From positions 1-64,000 of the forward strand of contig JAJRWT010000029.1 in assembly GCA_024276675.1 (NCBI GenBank): a DNA stretch of 64,000 nt, in the 5' to 3' direction. Below the pieces are notes generated by a model, which worked only from the letters and a program-made list of their open reading frames with translations, made no database searches and was not told where the DNA came from. Below are positions 50,098 through 59,381 of this stretch, piece after piece. The position numbers and the translations under genes were made by a program. This DNA comes from Myxococcota bacterium. Its GTDB lineage: Bacteria; Myxococcota_A; UBA796; JAFGLY01. Within the stretch, counting starts at the first letter, position 1. Each line of letters starts with the position of its first letter.

Positions 50098-50556
50098 CTA
50101 TCGAGCTACTGGATGGGAAACGGGCTGGCGGGAAAGAGCTTGTCCGGCGCAGACCAACTCCTGGACAGCCAACCGTGCAGCCGGCTCCACCCGTCGCGTA
50201 TCCTGGCAGCGGGAGAGCCGAACCACCGGCGGCACTTCGTCGCCGGACCAATCATGACGCACCATGCCGGGATTCTGGCCTGCATCCAGGCCGAGCCTGA
50301 GCTTGTGCAACCCGGCCACCGGGAAGGCAGCGAGCCCAAGAACATTATTGACGAGCCTGGCACGCAGCGGGGTGGAATGCCTGATACGTCTTGACAGCCT
50401 CAACAGCCCGTGCCGCACCTGCCTGGATGGTGCCAGCGCAATGGCCAGCGGAAGCAGGGCACCGGCGTTGGCGATCTTGCGGGCCAGGTAGGCCCTGCGA
50501 CGCAAGGCTACCGGGTCATCGCTCTGCCCCAATGCCTCCCAGCCGTCCTGCCAGGT
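50098..50556 (-). pseudogene. C-terminal extension of the radical SAM gene after an in-frame TAG
   Basis: In the same frame as the radical SAM gene, the sequence after the TAG (50557-50559) continues for about 152 sense codons: TWQDGWEALGQSDDPVALRR, AYLARKIANAGALLPLAIAL, LVNNVLGLAAFPVAGLHKLR, to a TAG at 50098. Composition and third-base G/C bias match real coding DNA, and relatives of this enzyme type normally carry a C-terminal helical domain here. So the TAG is a nonsense change, a sequencing error, or a readthrough codon. Confidence 0.7.
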
Positions 50557-51828
50557 CTACACGGTGCGCAGGAGAGATGGCCCCAGTCTTCGGTGGTCTT
50601 CCTTGAAGCACCAGCGCTGGAGTTCCTGGATCTGCTCCGGAGACATGCTGGGATGTTTGATCATGGATGCAAAACCGTCGGAGCGTCTGTACCTGTACTT
50701 CCGATCCAGGTATCTTGGCAGCCAGAGCTTCTCCCGCTCGATCCTGTCCATCAAGGGGGTGCCCTGGGTCGGCCCGTATATGAGGAACTGCGACAAGGTG
50801 GGTCGAAGCCGCATCAACTCATCGAATTCGGCCCTGATGATCTCGGGGTTCTGGTAGTCGAGGCCGACGATCATGCTTGCCAGGATCAAAATGCCCTGCC
50901 CCTTGAGATCGGCGAAGAGTTCCCGGAGGGGCCGTCCATTCTGTTTGCTGTAGCCTGAACGGCTGCCCTCGTAGCCCAGCCACACACCTCCCACGCCGAT
51001 CTCGCAGAGTTCATGCGCCGTGTACATGGAGAGTGCCTTGACCGAGGCGAAGACGAACATGTCAACCTGCCGTTGGTCGGCCGTCATCAGGTCTCTGAAC
51101 TCGAGGGCGCGCTTCTTGTCGAGAAGGAAGTCCTCGTCAAGCACCGTAATCTCGATGTGGGGATCCACCTCCTGGTAAGCCTTGACGACTTCGAAGAGAT
51201 CACGGCCGGTGGGAAGAAGGCTGATGTGCTTGCGCTTGAAAAAGTGGCTGGTGCAGCAAAAGTCACACCCGTTGGGACAGCCAAGCCCGCCGAAAACCAG
51301 CCCGGTCGTCGAAACGGGTACCCCAAACACCCGCAGCCTACTGAAGACCAGGGGATGGTCGAAGGGGCGGTGTTTCGCTGGCTCACCCAGAAGGTGGCGC
51401 ATGAAGGCCACCCCCTCGCCACGACAGAACACATCCCCGTGGGCCCGTAATTCATCGTCGTCCAGCACGGTACCGTAGCCTCCCAGGATTATCGTCGCAC
51501 CGGGAGCGTGCTTGCGTACCAGTCGACTCATGCGTTTCATCTTGTGGAACGTGGAGAGGTTGAAGGCTATCCCCACGTGCGTGTAGCCCCCCCGCCCAAG
51601 CTCCTGGACGAACTGGTTCTCTGTTGGGTAATGCAAGGTTACAACGGGCGTTTCCAGGTTTGCTGCTATGTATTCCAGGCCATACTGGACATGGACGGCG
51701 CGAGGACTGAACACTCCCTGCGCCCTGGTGACCTGCGAGTTCAACAACTCGTAACCCACGGCAGGCCCGTCGCCGTACCTGGGACCAAGTGGAGAAATTA
51801 CGCTCGAAAGCAGGACCTTGTAGCTCAT
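50557..51828 (-). CDS. Radical SAM enzyme, B12-binding type, ending at an in-frame TAG
   Basis: 423 codons to the first stop. The N-terminal Rossmann domain (VTLHYPTENQ, ATIILGGYGTVLDDDELRAH) precedes the radical SAM core with GLGCPNGCDFCCTSHFF (Cys184, 188, 191). After that come EITVLDEDFLLDKK, FVFASVKALSMY, GVGGVWLGYEGSRSGYSKQN, and a C-terminal QELQRWCFKEDHRRLGPSLL. This is the COG1032 architecture, used for lipids, hopanoids or natural products. GGGAGGCAAG precedes the ATG. Reading continues in frame beyond the stop (see the entry below 50557), so the full-length ancestor was about 575 aa. It is divergent from no gene; the response regulator ends 153 bp upstream. Confidence 0.85.
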   Translation of the reverse strand: MSYKVLLSSVISPLGPRYGDGPAVGYELLNSQVTRAQGVFSPRAVHVQYGLEYIAANLETPVVTLHYPTENQFVQELGRGGYTHVGIAFNLSTFHKMKRMSRLVRKHAPGATIILGGYGTVLDDDELRAHGDVFCRGEGVAFMRHLLGEPAKHRPFDHPLVFSRLRVFGVPVSTTGLVFGGLGCPNGCDFCCTSHFFKRKHISLLPTGRDLFEVVKAYQEVDPHIEITVLDEDFLLDKKRALEFRDLMTADQRQVDMFVFASVKALSMYTAHELCEIGVGGVWLGYEGSRSGYSKQNGRPLRELFADLKGQGILILASMIVGLDYQNPEIIRAEFDELMRLRPTLSQFLIYGPTQGTPLMDRIEREKLWLPRYLDRKYRYRRSDGFASMIKHPSMSPEQIQELQRWCFKEDHRRLGPSLLRTV

Positions 51829-51981
51829 CTTGCCTCCCGGACTCGAGTGATGAAGCTACAATGCCCCGCAGATGTCATGAGAGTTTATGACTGCCGAAAA
51901 AAACTCCTGTACAAGAGGTGAAGCGCTGCACCCGGGATCGAAGGTACTTGGCAGGCCCGTGACAGTCCCGCCACGGCCAGG

Positions 51982-52671
51982 TCAAGGCACAAACCTGTAT
52001 CCAATTCCCCACACGGTCATCAAGTGCCTTGGATGTTCGGCGTCTTCCTTGAGCTTTCGCCTCAATATGGAAACAAAGTTGTCCACCGTACGATCCGTCC
52101 CGCCGTAGTCGAAGCCCCAGACGCTGGAAAGTATCTGCTCCCTTGTGAACACGCGCTCTGGACGTTCCATGAAAAACAGCAGGAACCTGTACTCACGGGC
52201 AGTCAAGTCCAGCTCCACTCCATCGAGGCTGACCGAGTGACGCTCACGGTCCAACTCGATGGCGCCCGCCCGCAGGATGTCGTGTGGTTTGCCGTTCTGT
52301 TGGAGGGTGGCGGTGCGCAGCGAGGCCCTGACCCTTGCCAGAAGTTCAGCGATGCTGAAGGGTTTAGTGACGTAGTCATTGGCCCCGAAATCCAGCCCAC
52401 GCACCTTGTCGGTGTCCGAACCCATGGCCGTCAGGATCAGCACAGGCAGGGTCTTGTCGGTTTTTCTGAGTTCGCGCAGAATCTCGAGACCGTTCATGCC
52501 CGGCAACATCAGGTCCAGGATCAACAGGTCAGGCTTGTCCGTGAGGAGTTCGACCATACCACGCCTGCCACCGGTGGCTGTTCGTACCTTGTAGCCGGCA
52601 CGTTGGAGGTTGATCCTCAAACCCAGGACGATGGATGGATCATCTTCTATGACAAGTATCGATGCACTCAT
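51982..52671 (-). CDS. OmpR/PhoB-family response regulator
   Basis: A 229-aa regulator. The receiver domain has acidic Asp10/Asp11, phospho-acceptor Asp53 in LLILDLMLPGMNG, Thr in LILTAMG and Lys103 in DYVTKPFS. The winged helix (about 130-229) has LTAREYRFLLFFMERPERVF, GGTDRTVDNFVSILRRKLKE and VWGIGYRFVP. It binds DNA when phosphorylated by the histidine kinase that follows it in the opposite order: the kinase lies upstream on the same strand and its stop overlaps this ATG (ATGA). Targets are unknown. Confidence 0.96.
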   Translation of the reverse strand: MSASILVIEDDPSIVLGLRINLQRAGYKVRTATGGRRGMVELLTDKPDLLILDLMLPGMNGLEILRELRKTDKTLPVLILTAMGSDTDKVRGLDFGANDYVTKPFSIAELLARVRASLRTATLQQNGKPHDILRAGAIELDRERHSVSLDGVELDLTAREYRFLLFFMERPERVFTREQILSSVWGFDYGGTDRTVDNFVSILRRKLKEDAEHPRHLMTVWGIGYRFVP

Positions 52672-53534
52672 CCAGATGGTACCTCGGAGGCTTGGCGACT
52701 GGAGGACAAAGCAGGGAGTTCGATGGTGAAGCAGGCTCCTTGCCCAGGAGTGCTCCTGAGACTGATGGCGCCGTGATGAGCCTTTACGACCAGCCGGGCC
52801 ATGGCGAGCCCCAGCCCGCTCCCCTGGATGCTACCATTGAGAGACTTGCCCCTGTAGAACTTCTCGAAGATTCGTCCGTGTTCGTTTCTGGGTATTCCAG
52901 GACCGTCATCTTCGACATCGATGAAGACCTTCCGCCTTTCCTGGCGCACGCGAATACACACACGTGCACCTGAAGCTCCGTACTTGAGCGCGTTGTTCAA
53001 GAGGTTCAACAAGGCCTCGACGATTGCCTCGCGGTCAGCGGCTACCATCGGCGATGGTGACGGAAGCTGGAGATCCAGGTGGAGACCGGAGGCCTTCAAC
53101 TGCGGTTCCGCAAGGGCCAGTGATTCACCCACGAGTGTGTCAACCGATTCGGGGTGCAACTCGAAGATCCGCCTGCCAGATTCCATGCGCCCCCAGTTGA
53201 GCAGGCGCTCGATCATGGATGTCAGCCTGGATGTCTCGGTGGAGATGATACCCAGGCACATCGCGGCTTCGTCAGGATCGTCCATGGAGTTGGACTGGAG
53301 CGTGTCGACGAACATCCTGATGCTTGTCAACGGAGTTCTGAGTTCGTGTGACACGCGTGAGATGAAGTCCAGTTGCAGCTTGGCCTTCCTGTACTGGTTT
53401 GAATAGAAGAACTGTGCGATTATGGCACCCGTGAGGAGAGCGATGCTGAAGATCAGAACGAGGATGCCAAAGACGATATCGAAGGCGGCACGTTGATACA
53501 CAAGGATGAGGATCCCAACACTCGACAGCATCAA
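52668..53534 (-). CDS. Membrane histidine kinase
   Basis: About 288 aa as drawn. Two hydrophobic helices (SVGILILVYQRAAFDIVFGI, LVLIFSIALLTGAIIAQFFY) carry no large sensor domain. Then HisKA with FISRVSHELRTPLTSIRMFV (His63) and HATPase_c with LLNNALKYGASGARV (N box), VEDDGPGIP (G1), FEKFYRG (F box) and GSGLGLAMA (G2). The frame stays open about 26 codons upstream of the drawn TTG/ATG (ending after RRQILLSLLSILPTL), so the first helix may be longer. No standard start lies there, and the true start is uncertain. It works with the overlapping OmpR-type regulator. Confidence 0.92.
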   Translation of the reverse strand: MMLSSVGILILVYQRAAFDIVFGILVLIFSIALLTGAIIAQFFYSNQYRKAKLQLDFISRVSHELRTPLTSIRMFVDTLQSNSMDDPDEAAMCLGIISTETSRLTSMIERLLNWGRMESGRRIFELHPESVDTLVGESLALAEPQLKASGLHLDLQLPSPSPMVAADREAIVEALLNLLNNALKYGASGARVCIRVRQERRKVFIDVEDDGPGIPRNEHGRIFEKFYRGKSLNGSIQGSGLGLAMARLVVKAHHGAISLRSTPGQGACFTIELPALSSSRQASEVPSG

Positions 53535-53707
53535 GGTGGGCAGGATGGACAGCAGCGAAAGCAGGATCTGGCGACGTATGATGGGCTGTTCCTCTACATG
53601 ATCATGGCAACCGGAATCTCACAATAACCCGGGATGGGACAACACTCCTGCGTGAGCGCCCGTCACGGGGTTCCCGGGGCGTAGCGGCGTGGGGAGCTGA
53701 AGTCTCG

Positions 53708-54577
53708 TCAGCCGAGACGTAGCTTTTCCACTTCTTCTCTGGACAGGCCAGTCTTGTCCGCGATTGTGGCGACATCCAACAGGTCCAACAACTGGCGAGC
53801 AATCTCCAGGGCCTTTTGCCTGGTACCCTCTTGCATCCCTTCTTCCATCCCCTTCCTGTGCCCTTCCCGCCAAGCTCCTTCCTTGAGCGACAGCTCGTCA
53901 AGCCTGGCCTTTTCACGGAGGAAATAGAGCCTGCGTTCGGTCTGGTCCTTGAGGAAAATTTCTTCGCATGTAATGGCTTTCTTGATCATGGGTTCGGTCA
54001 TGGCCACATCCTCCATTGTTTTCCCTGAAGTTCCGGCAAAATAGAGCATCCACCGCTGTAGGGCCAAGGGGAGCCCCATTGCGTTCCCCTTGAACTTTGG
54101 AACCTCGAGAAAATCGATCCTCAGGTCATCGTGCAAGAGACGAGCGGTGCTACGCTCCCGTAACTCGAACACATGGTGACACCCCGGTTCATCCGGAAAG
54201 GCCAAATATCCGAGGATGTTGATGGCAATACAGGGTTTCAGGTCCCGGTAATGCTGCCCCTCGGCCAACTGCGCCTGGTACAGGGTGGCCCAGTAGTATA
54301 ATGTGCGCCTTTCCATTTCGTAGGGGTTCAACAACTGGACTTCGATGTTGAACAGCCGCCCGTCCCTGGTACGTGCCAGGATGTCCAGCCGGGCGGCCTT
54401 GTCCGTGAAAAAGGTAGGATCCAGGTTGCGATCTATCAGGTCCACCGATGTGATGCTTTCTTCGGTCCTGGGCTGCAGAACGGCGTTCAAGAAAGCGACG
54501 AGAATGTCGCTGTTTTCCTCGCTGCCGAAGATGCGCTTGAACAGGTAGTCGTTGAGGCGGTTGACTCTGATCTTCAT
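53708..54577 (-). CDS. Rpn/PD-(D/E)XK nuclease-family protein
   Basis: A 289-aa protein of the recombination-promoting nuclease (Rpn, transposase_31-like) group. It shows LNDYLFKRIFGSEENSDILV and AFLNAVLQP, then KAARLDILARTRDGRLFNIE and VQLLNPYEMERRTLYYW, where D...(x)ExQ is the PD-(D/E)XK core with Gln replacing Lys. YRDLKPCIAINILGYLAF and a C-terminal helical region (EGAWREGHRKGMEEGMQEGT) follow. Rpn proteins are DNA endonucleases linked with horizontal transfer and phage defence. The C-terminal EG-rich repeat is typical for the group and varies in length. The gene is isolated. Confidence 0.92.
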   Translation of the reverse strand: MKIRVNRLNDYLFKRIFGSEENSDILVAFLNAVLQPRTEESITSVDLIDRNLDPTFFTDKAARLDILARTRDGRLFNIEVQLLNPYEMERRTLYYWATLYQAQLAEGQHYRDLKPCIAINILGYLAFPDEPGCHHVFELRERSTARLLHDDLRIDFLEVPKFKGNAMGLPLALQRWMLYFAGTSGKTMEDVAMTEPMIKKAITCEEIFLKDQTERRLYFLREKARLDELSLKEGAWREGHRKGMEEGMQEGTRQKALEIARQLLDLLDVATIADKTGLSREEVEKLRLG

Positions 54578-54674
54578 GCGGGAATGAAACTCCTTCCCTG
54601 GTAGTATACATCAGGCGTGGGGGGCCGGTAGACATGGAAGCTCGCCCGCCGGAACGGCAGCTTGGAAGAAGACC

Positions 54675-55625
54675 GTGAAGATCCCTCCCCCGCAATCGAC
54701 GCCGCCGATCCTCGACCAGGGCACACTGGAACGAGTTGCGCTGCCGGCGCTGCCCAGCATCGCGTTGCCTGCCGCGTGCCTGCTCCTCACTGCCTGCCAC
54801 GGCCTTGGCCAGTCCGACGACTCGGGCCTGGACTACTCGGACTGTCCGGACTCCATCCTCCCATGCTCCCGGCCAGTGGACCAGGTGGCATTCCCCACGA
54901 CCCACAACGCCATGTCCAACGAGGACGACGGCTGGCTCTTTCCCAACCAGCAGCACGACATCCCCACCCAGCTCGCCGACGGTGTGCGAGCGATGATGCT
55001 GGATCTCCACTACGACGACGAAGTGGTGAACCTGTGCCACTCGGAGTGCTGGCTGGGCAGTCAGACCCTGCACGAAGGGCTCAGGGAGATCACTGACTTC
55101 CTGGATGAGCACCCCACGGAGCTGCTTGCCATCATCTTCGAGAGCTACGTATCCGCCACCGACGCCGTCCAGGTCTTCCGCTCCCTGGGCCTGGACCAGA
55201 GGGCCTGGAGCCCGGAACCACACGTTGACTGGCCCACGGTGGAGGAGATGACCGATGCCGGCTTCCAACTCCTGGTCTTCAGCGACTTCGAGGGCGGAGA
55301 CCCGGCCTGGTACATGGATCTCTGGAGCCATGCCTGGGAAACCCCCTGGGACAACCAGGAACCAGGCGACTTCACCTGCGATCCCACCAGCCGCGGCAGT
55401 ACCGAGAACCCGTTTTCCATCCTCAACCACTTCCTGACGGATCCCGTTGCCCTGCCAGAGCTGGCGGAGCAGGTGAACTTCAACCCCTTTTTCGTGGAAC
55501 GAGCCCAGGACTGCCAGCAGCGATGGGACCGAGTACCCAACTTCGTCACGGTGGATTTCTACGACATCGGGGATCTGTTCACCGTGACGGATACTCTGAA
55601 CGCCGCTGACACCAACCGTCAATGA
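54675..55625 (+). CDS. PI-PLC X-domain-like lipoprotein
   Basis: A 316-aa exported protein. The signal ends at LLTAC. The phosphatidylinositol-specific phospholipase C X-domain pattern is visible: VDQVAFPTTHNAMSNEDD (first catalytic His in THNA), QLADGVRAMMLDLHYDDEVV, LCHSECWLGSQTLHEGLREI (second His) and DFLDEHPTELLAIIFESY. It lacks the Y domain, like other bacterial PI-PLCs, and would cleave phosphoinositides, GPI or related lipids outside the cell. The ATG start gives a 32-residue leader that is rather long; an internal start is possible. Confidence 0.88.
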   Translation: MKIPPPQSTPPILDQGTLERVALPALPSIALPAACLLLTACHGLGQSDDSGLDYSDCPDSILPCSRPVDQVAFPTTHNAMSNEDDGWLFPNQQHDIPTQLADGVRAMMLDLHYDDEVVNLCHSECWLGSQTLHEGLREITDFLDEHPTELLAIIFESYVSATDAVQVFRSLGLDQRAWSPEPHVDWPTVEEMTDAGFQLLVFSDFEGGDPAWYMDLWSHAWETPWDNQEPGDFTCDPTSRGSTENPFSILNHFLTDPVALPELAEQVNFNPFFVERAQDCQQRWDRVPNFVTVDFYDIGDLFTVTDTLNAADTNRQ

Positions 55626-55668
55626 ACTGTAGGGGGCGGGATGGCGCCTATGCGGCGCACTGGCGGCA

Positions 55669-57303
55669 TCAGGTGATGCCGGCCAGTTCCGACTCCATCC
55701 TTCGCAGCAGATCCGCCAACTCCACGGGCTGCTTGGGCGACCACCTGGCCGAGGCCATCTCGACCTGGAGGGCGCAGGGAAGGTCGCCGGGAGCGGCGCC
55801 CCGGTCTCGAAGGGCGCGGGAAAAGCGGCTTGCCAGGATGCTCGACCCCGCGGGGCTGTTTTCGTGGCCCGCCACCAGGAAGTGGCCAGCCCCCACGCGG
55901 GCCACGAGATCCGAGTCCCTGAAGGTTTCGCGCAGCAGGTTCGCCGTCTCGCGGAGAGCGACATCGCCCATGTCATGGCCGAAGCGCCGGTTGATGTCGC
56001 CCAGGTTTACCAGGTGGAGCAGCAGGAGCAGGATGCCGTGCTGCTCCCGGCGCGCGATGGCGGTGGCCTGGCCGAACAAGGCCACGAAGGCCCTGGTGGT
56101 CTTCAGGCCCGTGAGTTTGTCTTCCAGGACCAGGTCTTCCAGCTCCTGGCCGCTTCGTCGGATGTGGTCGGCCACCTGGTGATGAACCTGCCGCCCCGGA
56201 GCGCCGAGGCCGACTTCTTCCGTGCTGCGGCGATCCAGCAGGAAATAGGTGACCATCTCGCCCTTGCCCTTGACGGGGATGATGCCGCGCTTTTCCAGGA
56301 TGAACTCGTCACGGAGCCGCTCGTGGACCGCGGCGGTGACCTGGATGGTGTCGGCCAGGCACAGGGATTCCATGCGGCTGGCGGTGTTCACCGAGTCGCC
56401 CCAGAGATCGTAGATGAACTTGGACTTGCCGATGACACCAGCCACCACGGGGCCGGTGTTGATTCCCACCCGGACCCTGACCGGGCTGCCGTCGGGCCAA
56501 CTGTGCTGCTTGACCACCTGGAGGACGTCCAGGGCCATGGCGGCCATGGCGGAGACATGCCCGCTACGAAAGTTGGGGAGCCCTCCCGCCACCATGTAGG
56601 CGTCACCGATGGTCTTGATCTTTTCCAACCCGTGGCGCATGGCCAGTTGGTCGAAGGAAGAGAACACATGATCCAGGAAGCTCACCACCTGGCTGGGAGC
56701 CAGGCCGGCCGAAAGTTCTGTAAAACCGACCAGATCAACGAACATCACCGTGACTTCATCGTGGCTGTCGGCGATGAGGTCGTTGCTCTTTTCCAGGCGG
56801 ATGGCGATGGGCTCGGGGAAGACCTTCAGGAGCAGGTGGTAGAGCCTGGCGCGCTCGTCTTCCACCAGCCTAAGATGTACCTGCTCCTGGTCCCGGAGGC
56901 GCTTCTTTTCGATTGTGGCGGTAATCCTTGCCTTGAGAATGGTGAGGTTGAAGGGCTTGAGTATGTAGTCCTCGGCACCTTCTTCAAGAGCATTGGCGAT
57001 GTGCTCCAGATCGGAAGAGCCGGAGATGACGATGGCTGGGATGTTTCGCCACAGCTTGTCGGCCTTCAGCTTCTTCAGCAGGCCCAGGCCCCCCATGCCC
57101 GGCATGAAGAGATCGGTGAGCACCAGGTCCGGGGGATCGCTGCGGATAAGCTCCAGGGCTTCTTCGCCGCTGTGGCAGACAGTGGCTTCCAGACCAAAGC
57201 GCTCCACCACGTGCCCGAGAAAACGGGCCTGTATGGGGTTGTCGTCGGCAACGACGATCCTGGCTCCACCTGGGAGCTTGTCTGGCTCACCCTGGCGCTT
57301 CAT
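55669..57303 (-). CDS. REC-class III cyclase-degenerate GGDEF signalling protein
   Basis: A 544-aa cytosolic protein. Receiver domain: VVADDNP (Asp20/21), LVLTDLFMPGMGG (Asp64), ILKPF (Lys117). Class III adenylate/guanylate cyclase domain (about 180-360): VTVMFVDLVGFTE (metal Asp190), EKIKTIGDAYMVAGG (second metal Asp234), FIYDLWGDSVNTASRME (purine-recognition Asp and transition-state Asn/Arg), all intact, so cAMP synthesis is plausible. A C-terminal GGDEF-like domain (about 390-540) has LEDKLTGLKTTRAF and FGHDMGDVALRE, but GAGHF in place of GGDEF, so diguanylate cyclase activity should be lost. It may act as a GTP- or c-di-GMP-sensing module. Confidence 0.92.
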   Translation of the reverse strand: MKRQGEPDKLPGGARIVVADDNPIQARFLGHVVERFGLEATVCHSGEEALELIRSDPPDLVLTDLFMPGMGGLGLLKKLKADKLWRNIPAIVISGSSDLEHIANALEEGAEDYILKPFNLTILKARITATIEKKRLRDQEQVHLRLVEDERARLYHLLLKVFPEPIAIRLEKSNDLIADSHDEVTVMFVDLVGFTELSAGLAPSQVVSFLDHVFSSFDQLAMRHGLEKIKTIGDAYMVAGGLPNFRSGHVSAMAAMALDVLQVVKQHSWPDGSPVRVRVGINTGPVVAGVIGKSKFIYDLWGDSVNTASRMESLCLADTIQVTAAVHERLRDEFILEKRGIIPVKGKGEMVTYFLLDRRSTEEVGLGAPGRQVHHQVADHIRRSGQELEDLVLEDKLTGLKTTRAFVALFGQATAIARREQHGILLLLLHLVNLGDINRRFGHDMGDVALRETANLLRETFRDSDLVARVGAGHFLVAGHENSPAGSSILASRFSRALRDRGAAPGDLPCALQVEMASARWSPKQPVELADLLRRMESELAGIT

Positions 57304-57460
57304 GGAACTCCCCAGACGATACCACAGCGGCGAAATGCAACTACTATTAGCCCTTCATCGGAGTGCAGGCGACACGGACGTGGACTGGACGTACAAGAGC
57401 AGTGTTTCACAGGTGGGATGCTGCACTTTCCCGGCACGGCTTCGGCGCCGGATATCGACT

Positions 57461-59161
57461 TCACTCGCCCTGGTAGATGAGCCGCTCATAGGCCGAACTG
57501 GTGTTGAGGTCGGTGATCCGTCCACAGCGCCAGCCGTAGAGAATGGCATCGTAGCGCGTGTGCCAGCACAGCTTGCGCTCGGGGTAGCTCCCATCGGCGG
57601 TGTCGCACTCGCTCTTGCTGATGTCGTCGCCGGGCTCGATGTAGCCCCAGGCCCCGGTGCCGCCATCGGAGGCAGCGTAGTACCAGGCCACGCCGTTGGC
57701 CTCGTGAGTAGTATCGTAGTCCCCGATTCCCGTGTCGTAGGTGACGTCGTCCCTGGGGCCGTGGGCCGCCACGATGAGTGTGCTGGAACCTGCCTCGGCG
57801 CAGGCCAGGAGCAGGTTGTCCATGTAGCAGGCACCCAGGATGGTCTCCATCTCGGTGCCGCTCTCGTTGTAGTAGTCGCTGTAACAGAGTTCCCATCCTT
57901 CAAGCTCGGACTCGTCCAGGTCGGTGGCGATTCCTTCGAAGGTGTAGAGACAGGAGTTGTCTCTTCCATCGCAGTCCTCGTCCACGCCGTTCTCGCAGAT
58001 CTCGGGGACGTCCGGGTTTATGAGGGCATCACCGTCGTCGCAATCATCGGCCCTGGTTGTGCGCCCCTCCTCCACTTCGCATGAATAGAGCAGGTTGTCG
58101 GGATCTCCGTACTCGTCGCCATCGGCGTCCAGGTACCAGGTGTCGGGCACGATGGAGGCATCGCCGTCGTCGCAGTCGTAGTCGTTGAAGACCATTCCCT
58201 CGGCACCCTCGCAGGTGAGCAGCCCCTCGGCTGCGGGATCACCGAAACCATCGCCATCGGCGTCGGGGTACATCTCCACCATTCCTGATTCGTCCAGGGT
58301 GGAGTCCTCGCTGTCGGCGTAGCCGTTGCAGTTTTCGTCGGTGTCATACTCGTCGCAGACCTCGGTGGCGCCGGGGTTTACGTCGGCGCGGGAGTCGTCG
58401 CAGTCGCCATCATCCAGCACGTAGCCTTCGGGTGGTTCGCAGGAGAGCAGCGGTTCATCGGGGTTGCCGTAGCCATCGGAGTCGGCGTCGGCGTACCATG
58501 TGACTATGTCCACCGCGTCGTACTCGTCCACGGCAAGATCGCAGTCGTTGTCCAGGCCGTCGCAGTGTTCCTCGTTGCCGGGGAAAACGTCGGGCTGGGA
58601 GTCGTCGCAGTCATCGCCCGCTTCCACGTAGCCCGTGGGTATTTCGCAGTCCTCGACGCTCACTTCGGGATCGCCGTGGCCATCGGAGTCGGCGTCCAGG
58701 TACCAGGGCCCGTCGTCCATGCCCTCGTCCACCGCCCCATTGCAGTTGTTGTCCAGGCCGTCGCAGGTTTCGGCGGCAGATGGATTCCGTTCCGGATCCG
58801 AGTCGTCGCAGTCGTTGGAGTCGGCCACCAGGCCCTGGCCCGGCTCACAGGCCAGGACCGGCGAATCGGGATCTCCGAATCCGTCACCGTCGGCGTCGGA
58901 GTAGAATACCTCCTGGACGCCTTCGTCCACCTGGTCATCACAGTCGTTGTCCTTGCCGTCGCAGATCTCGGGCGCTCCCGGATAGGTGAACCGATCATCG
59001 TCGTCGCAGTCGTATTCCTGCAGGACACCGTCGTGGTCCGCATCGACGTCGATCACTACGGGCTGACCGCTGTCCTTTTCGGTTTCCTCGGGACCACAGC
59101 CTGAAACGAATGTTCCGCAGGTTGCCAGCAAGACCAGCAGAAATGGGGTGGTTTTTTGCAA
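57461..59161 (-). CDS. Multi-repeat MopE-type lipoprotein with C-terminal domain
   Basis: A 566-aa exported protein. The start TTG (59161) is supported by AAGGAGG nine bases ahead. The signal ends at VSGC. Residues 30-390 contain about seven Asp-rich units of ~50 residues (YSDADGDGFGDP, DCDDSDPERNPSAAETCDGL, DNNCNGAVDEG), which match EF-hand-like Ca2+-binding motifs. The C-terminal ~170 residues form a distinct domain of unknown fold (EGWELCYSDYYNESGTEMET, STLIVAAHGP, YERLIYQGE). MopE itself is a surface copper-binding protein; Ca2+ or other metal binding is inferred. Confidence 0.9.
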   Translation of the reverse strand: MQKTTPFLLVLLATCGTFVSGCGPEETEKDSGQPVVIDVDADHDGVLQEYDCDDDDRFTYPGAPEICDGKDNDCDDQVDEGVQEVFYSDADGDGFGDPDSPVLACEPGQGLVADSNDCDDSDPERNPSAAETCDGLDNNCNGAVDEGMDDGPWYLDADSDGHGDPEVSVEDCEIPTGYVEAGDDCDDSQPDVFPGNEEHCDGLDNDCDLAVDEYDAVDIVTWYADADSDGYGNPDEPLLSCEPPEGYVLDDGDCDDSRADVNPGATEVCDEYDTDENCNGYADSEDSTLDESGMVEMYPDADGDGFGDPAAEGLLTCEGAEGMVFNDYDCDDGDASIVPDTWYLDADGDEYGDPDNLLYSCEVEEGRTTRADDCDDGDALINPDVPEICENGVDEDCDGRDNSCLYTFEGIATDLDESELEGWELCYSDYYNESGTEMETILGACYMDNLLLACAEAGSSTLIVAAHGPRDDVTYDTGIGDYDTTHEANGVAWYYAASDGGTGAWGYIEPGDDISKSECDTADGSYPERKLCWHTRYDAILYGWRCGRITDLNTSSAYERLIYQGE

Positions 59162-59241
59162 ATGTATGGTCCTCCTTCACGTCCACATCGCCAACCACGA
59201 AACATTAGAGCAGCCATTCCCTGCACTGGCAAGCCCCTGCT

Positions 59242-59300
59242 AGGAGCCGTCGGGGAAAAGCAGCCGAAGGCAGCCGGCTCTTGCCGTAGCAAGGGGCGCC
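59242..59300. repeat. AGGAGCCGTCGGGG intergenic repeat, copy near the MopE start
   Basis: TAGGAGCCGTCGGGGAAAAGC is followed by a GAGCCG/CGGCTC pairing (59243 with 59275) and an outer GCCCCTGCT/AGCAAGGGGC stem from 59232. The stretch 59162-59381 shows no gene and should hold the promoter of the minus-strand MopE gene. Confidence 0.5.
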
Positions 59301-59381
59301 TGGCGCAGGCAAGGCAGGGGGGCCGTTCAAACGATGCCAACGAACCAGGGTGCAGATCCCCAGCCGCCACGCCCAGGGGTC

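Noticed and set aside
50098..50532. Independent 144-aa gene after the radical SAM gene
   Set aside because: It is in the same frame as the radical SAM gene and continuous with it apart from one TAG, so it is better read as that gene's tail.
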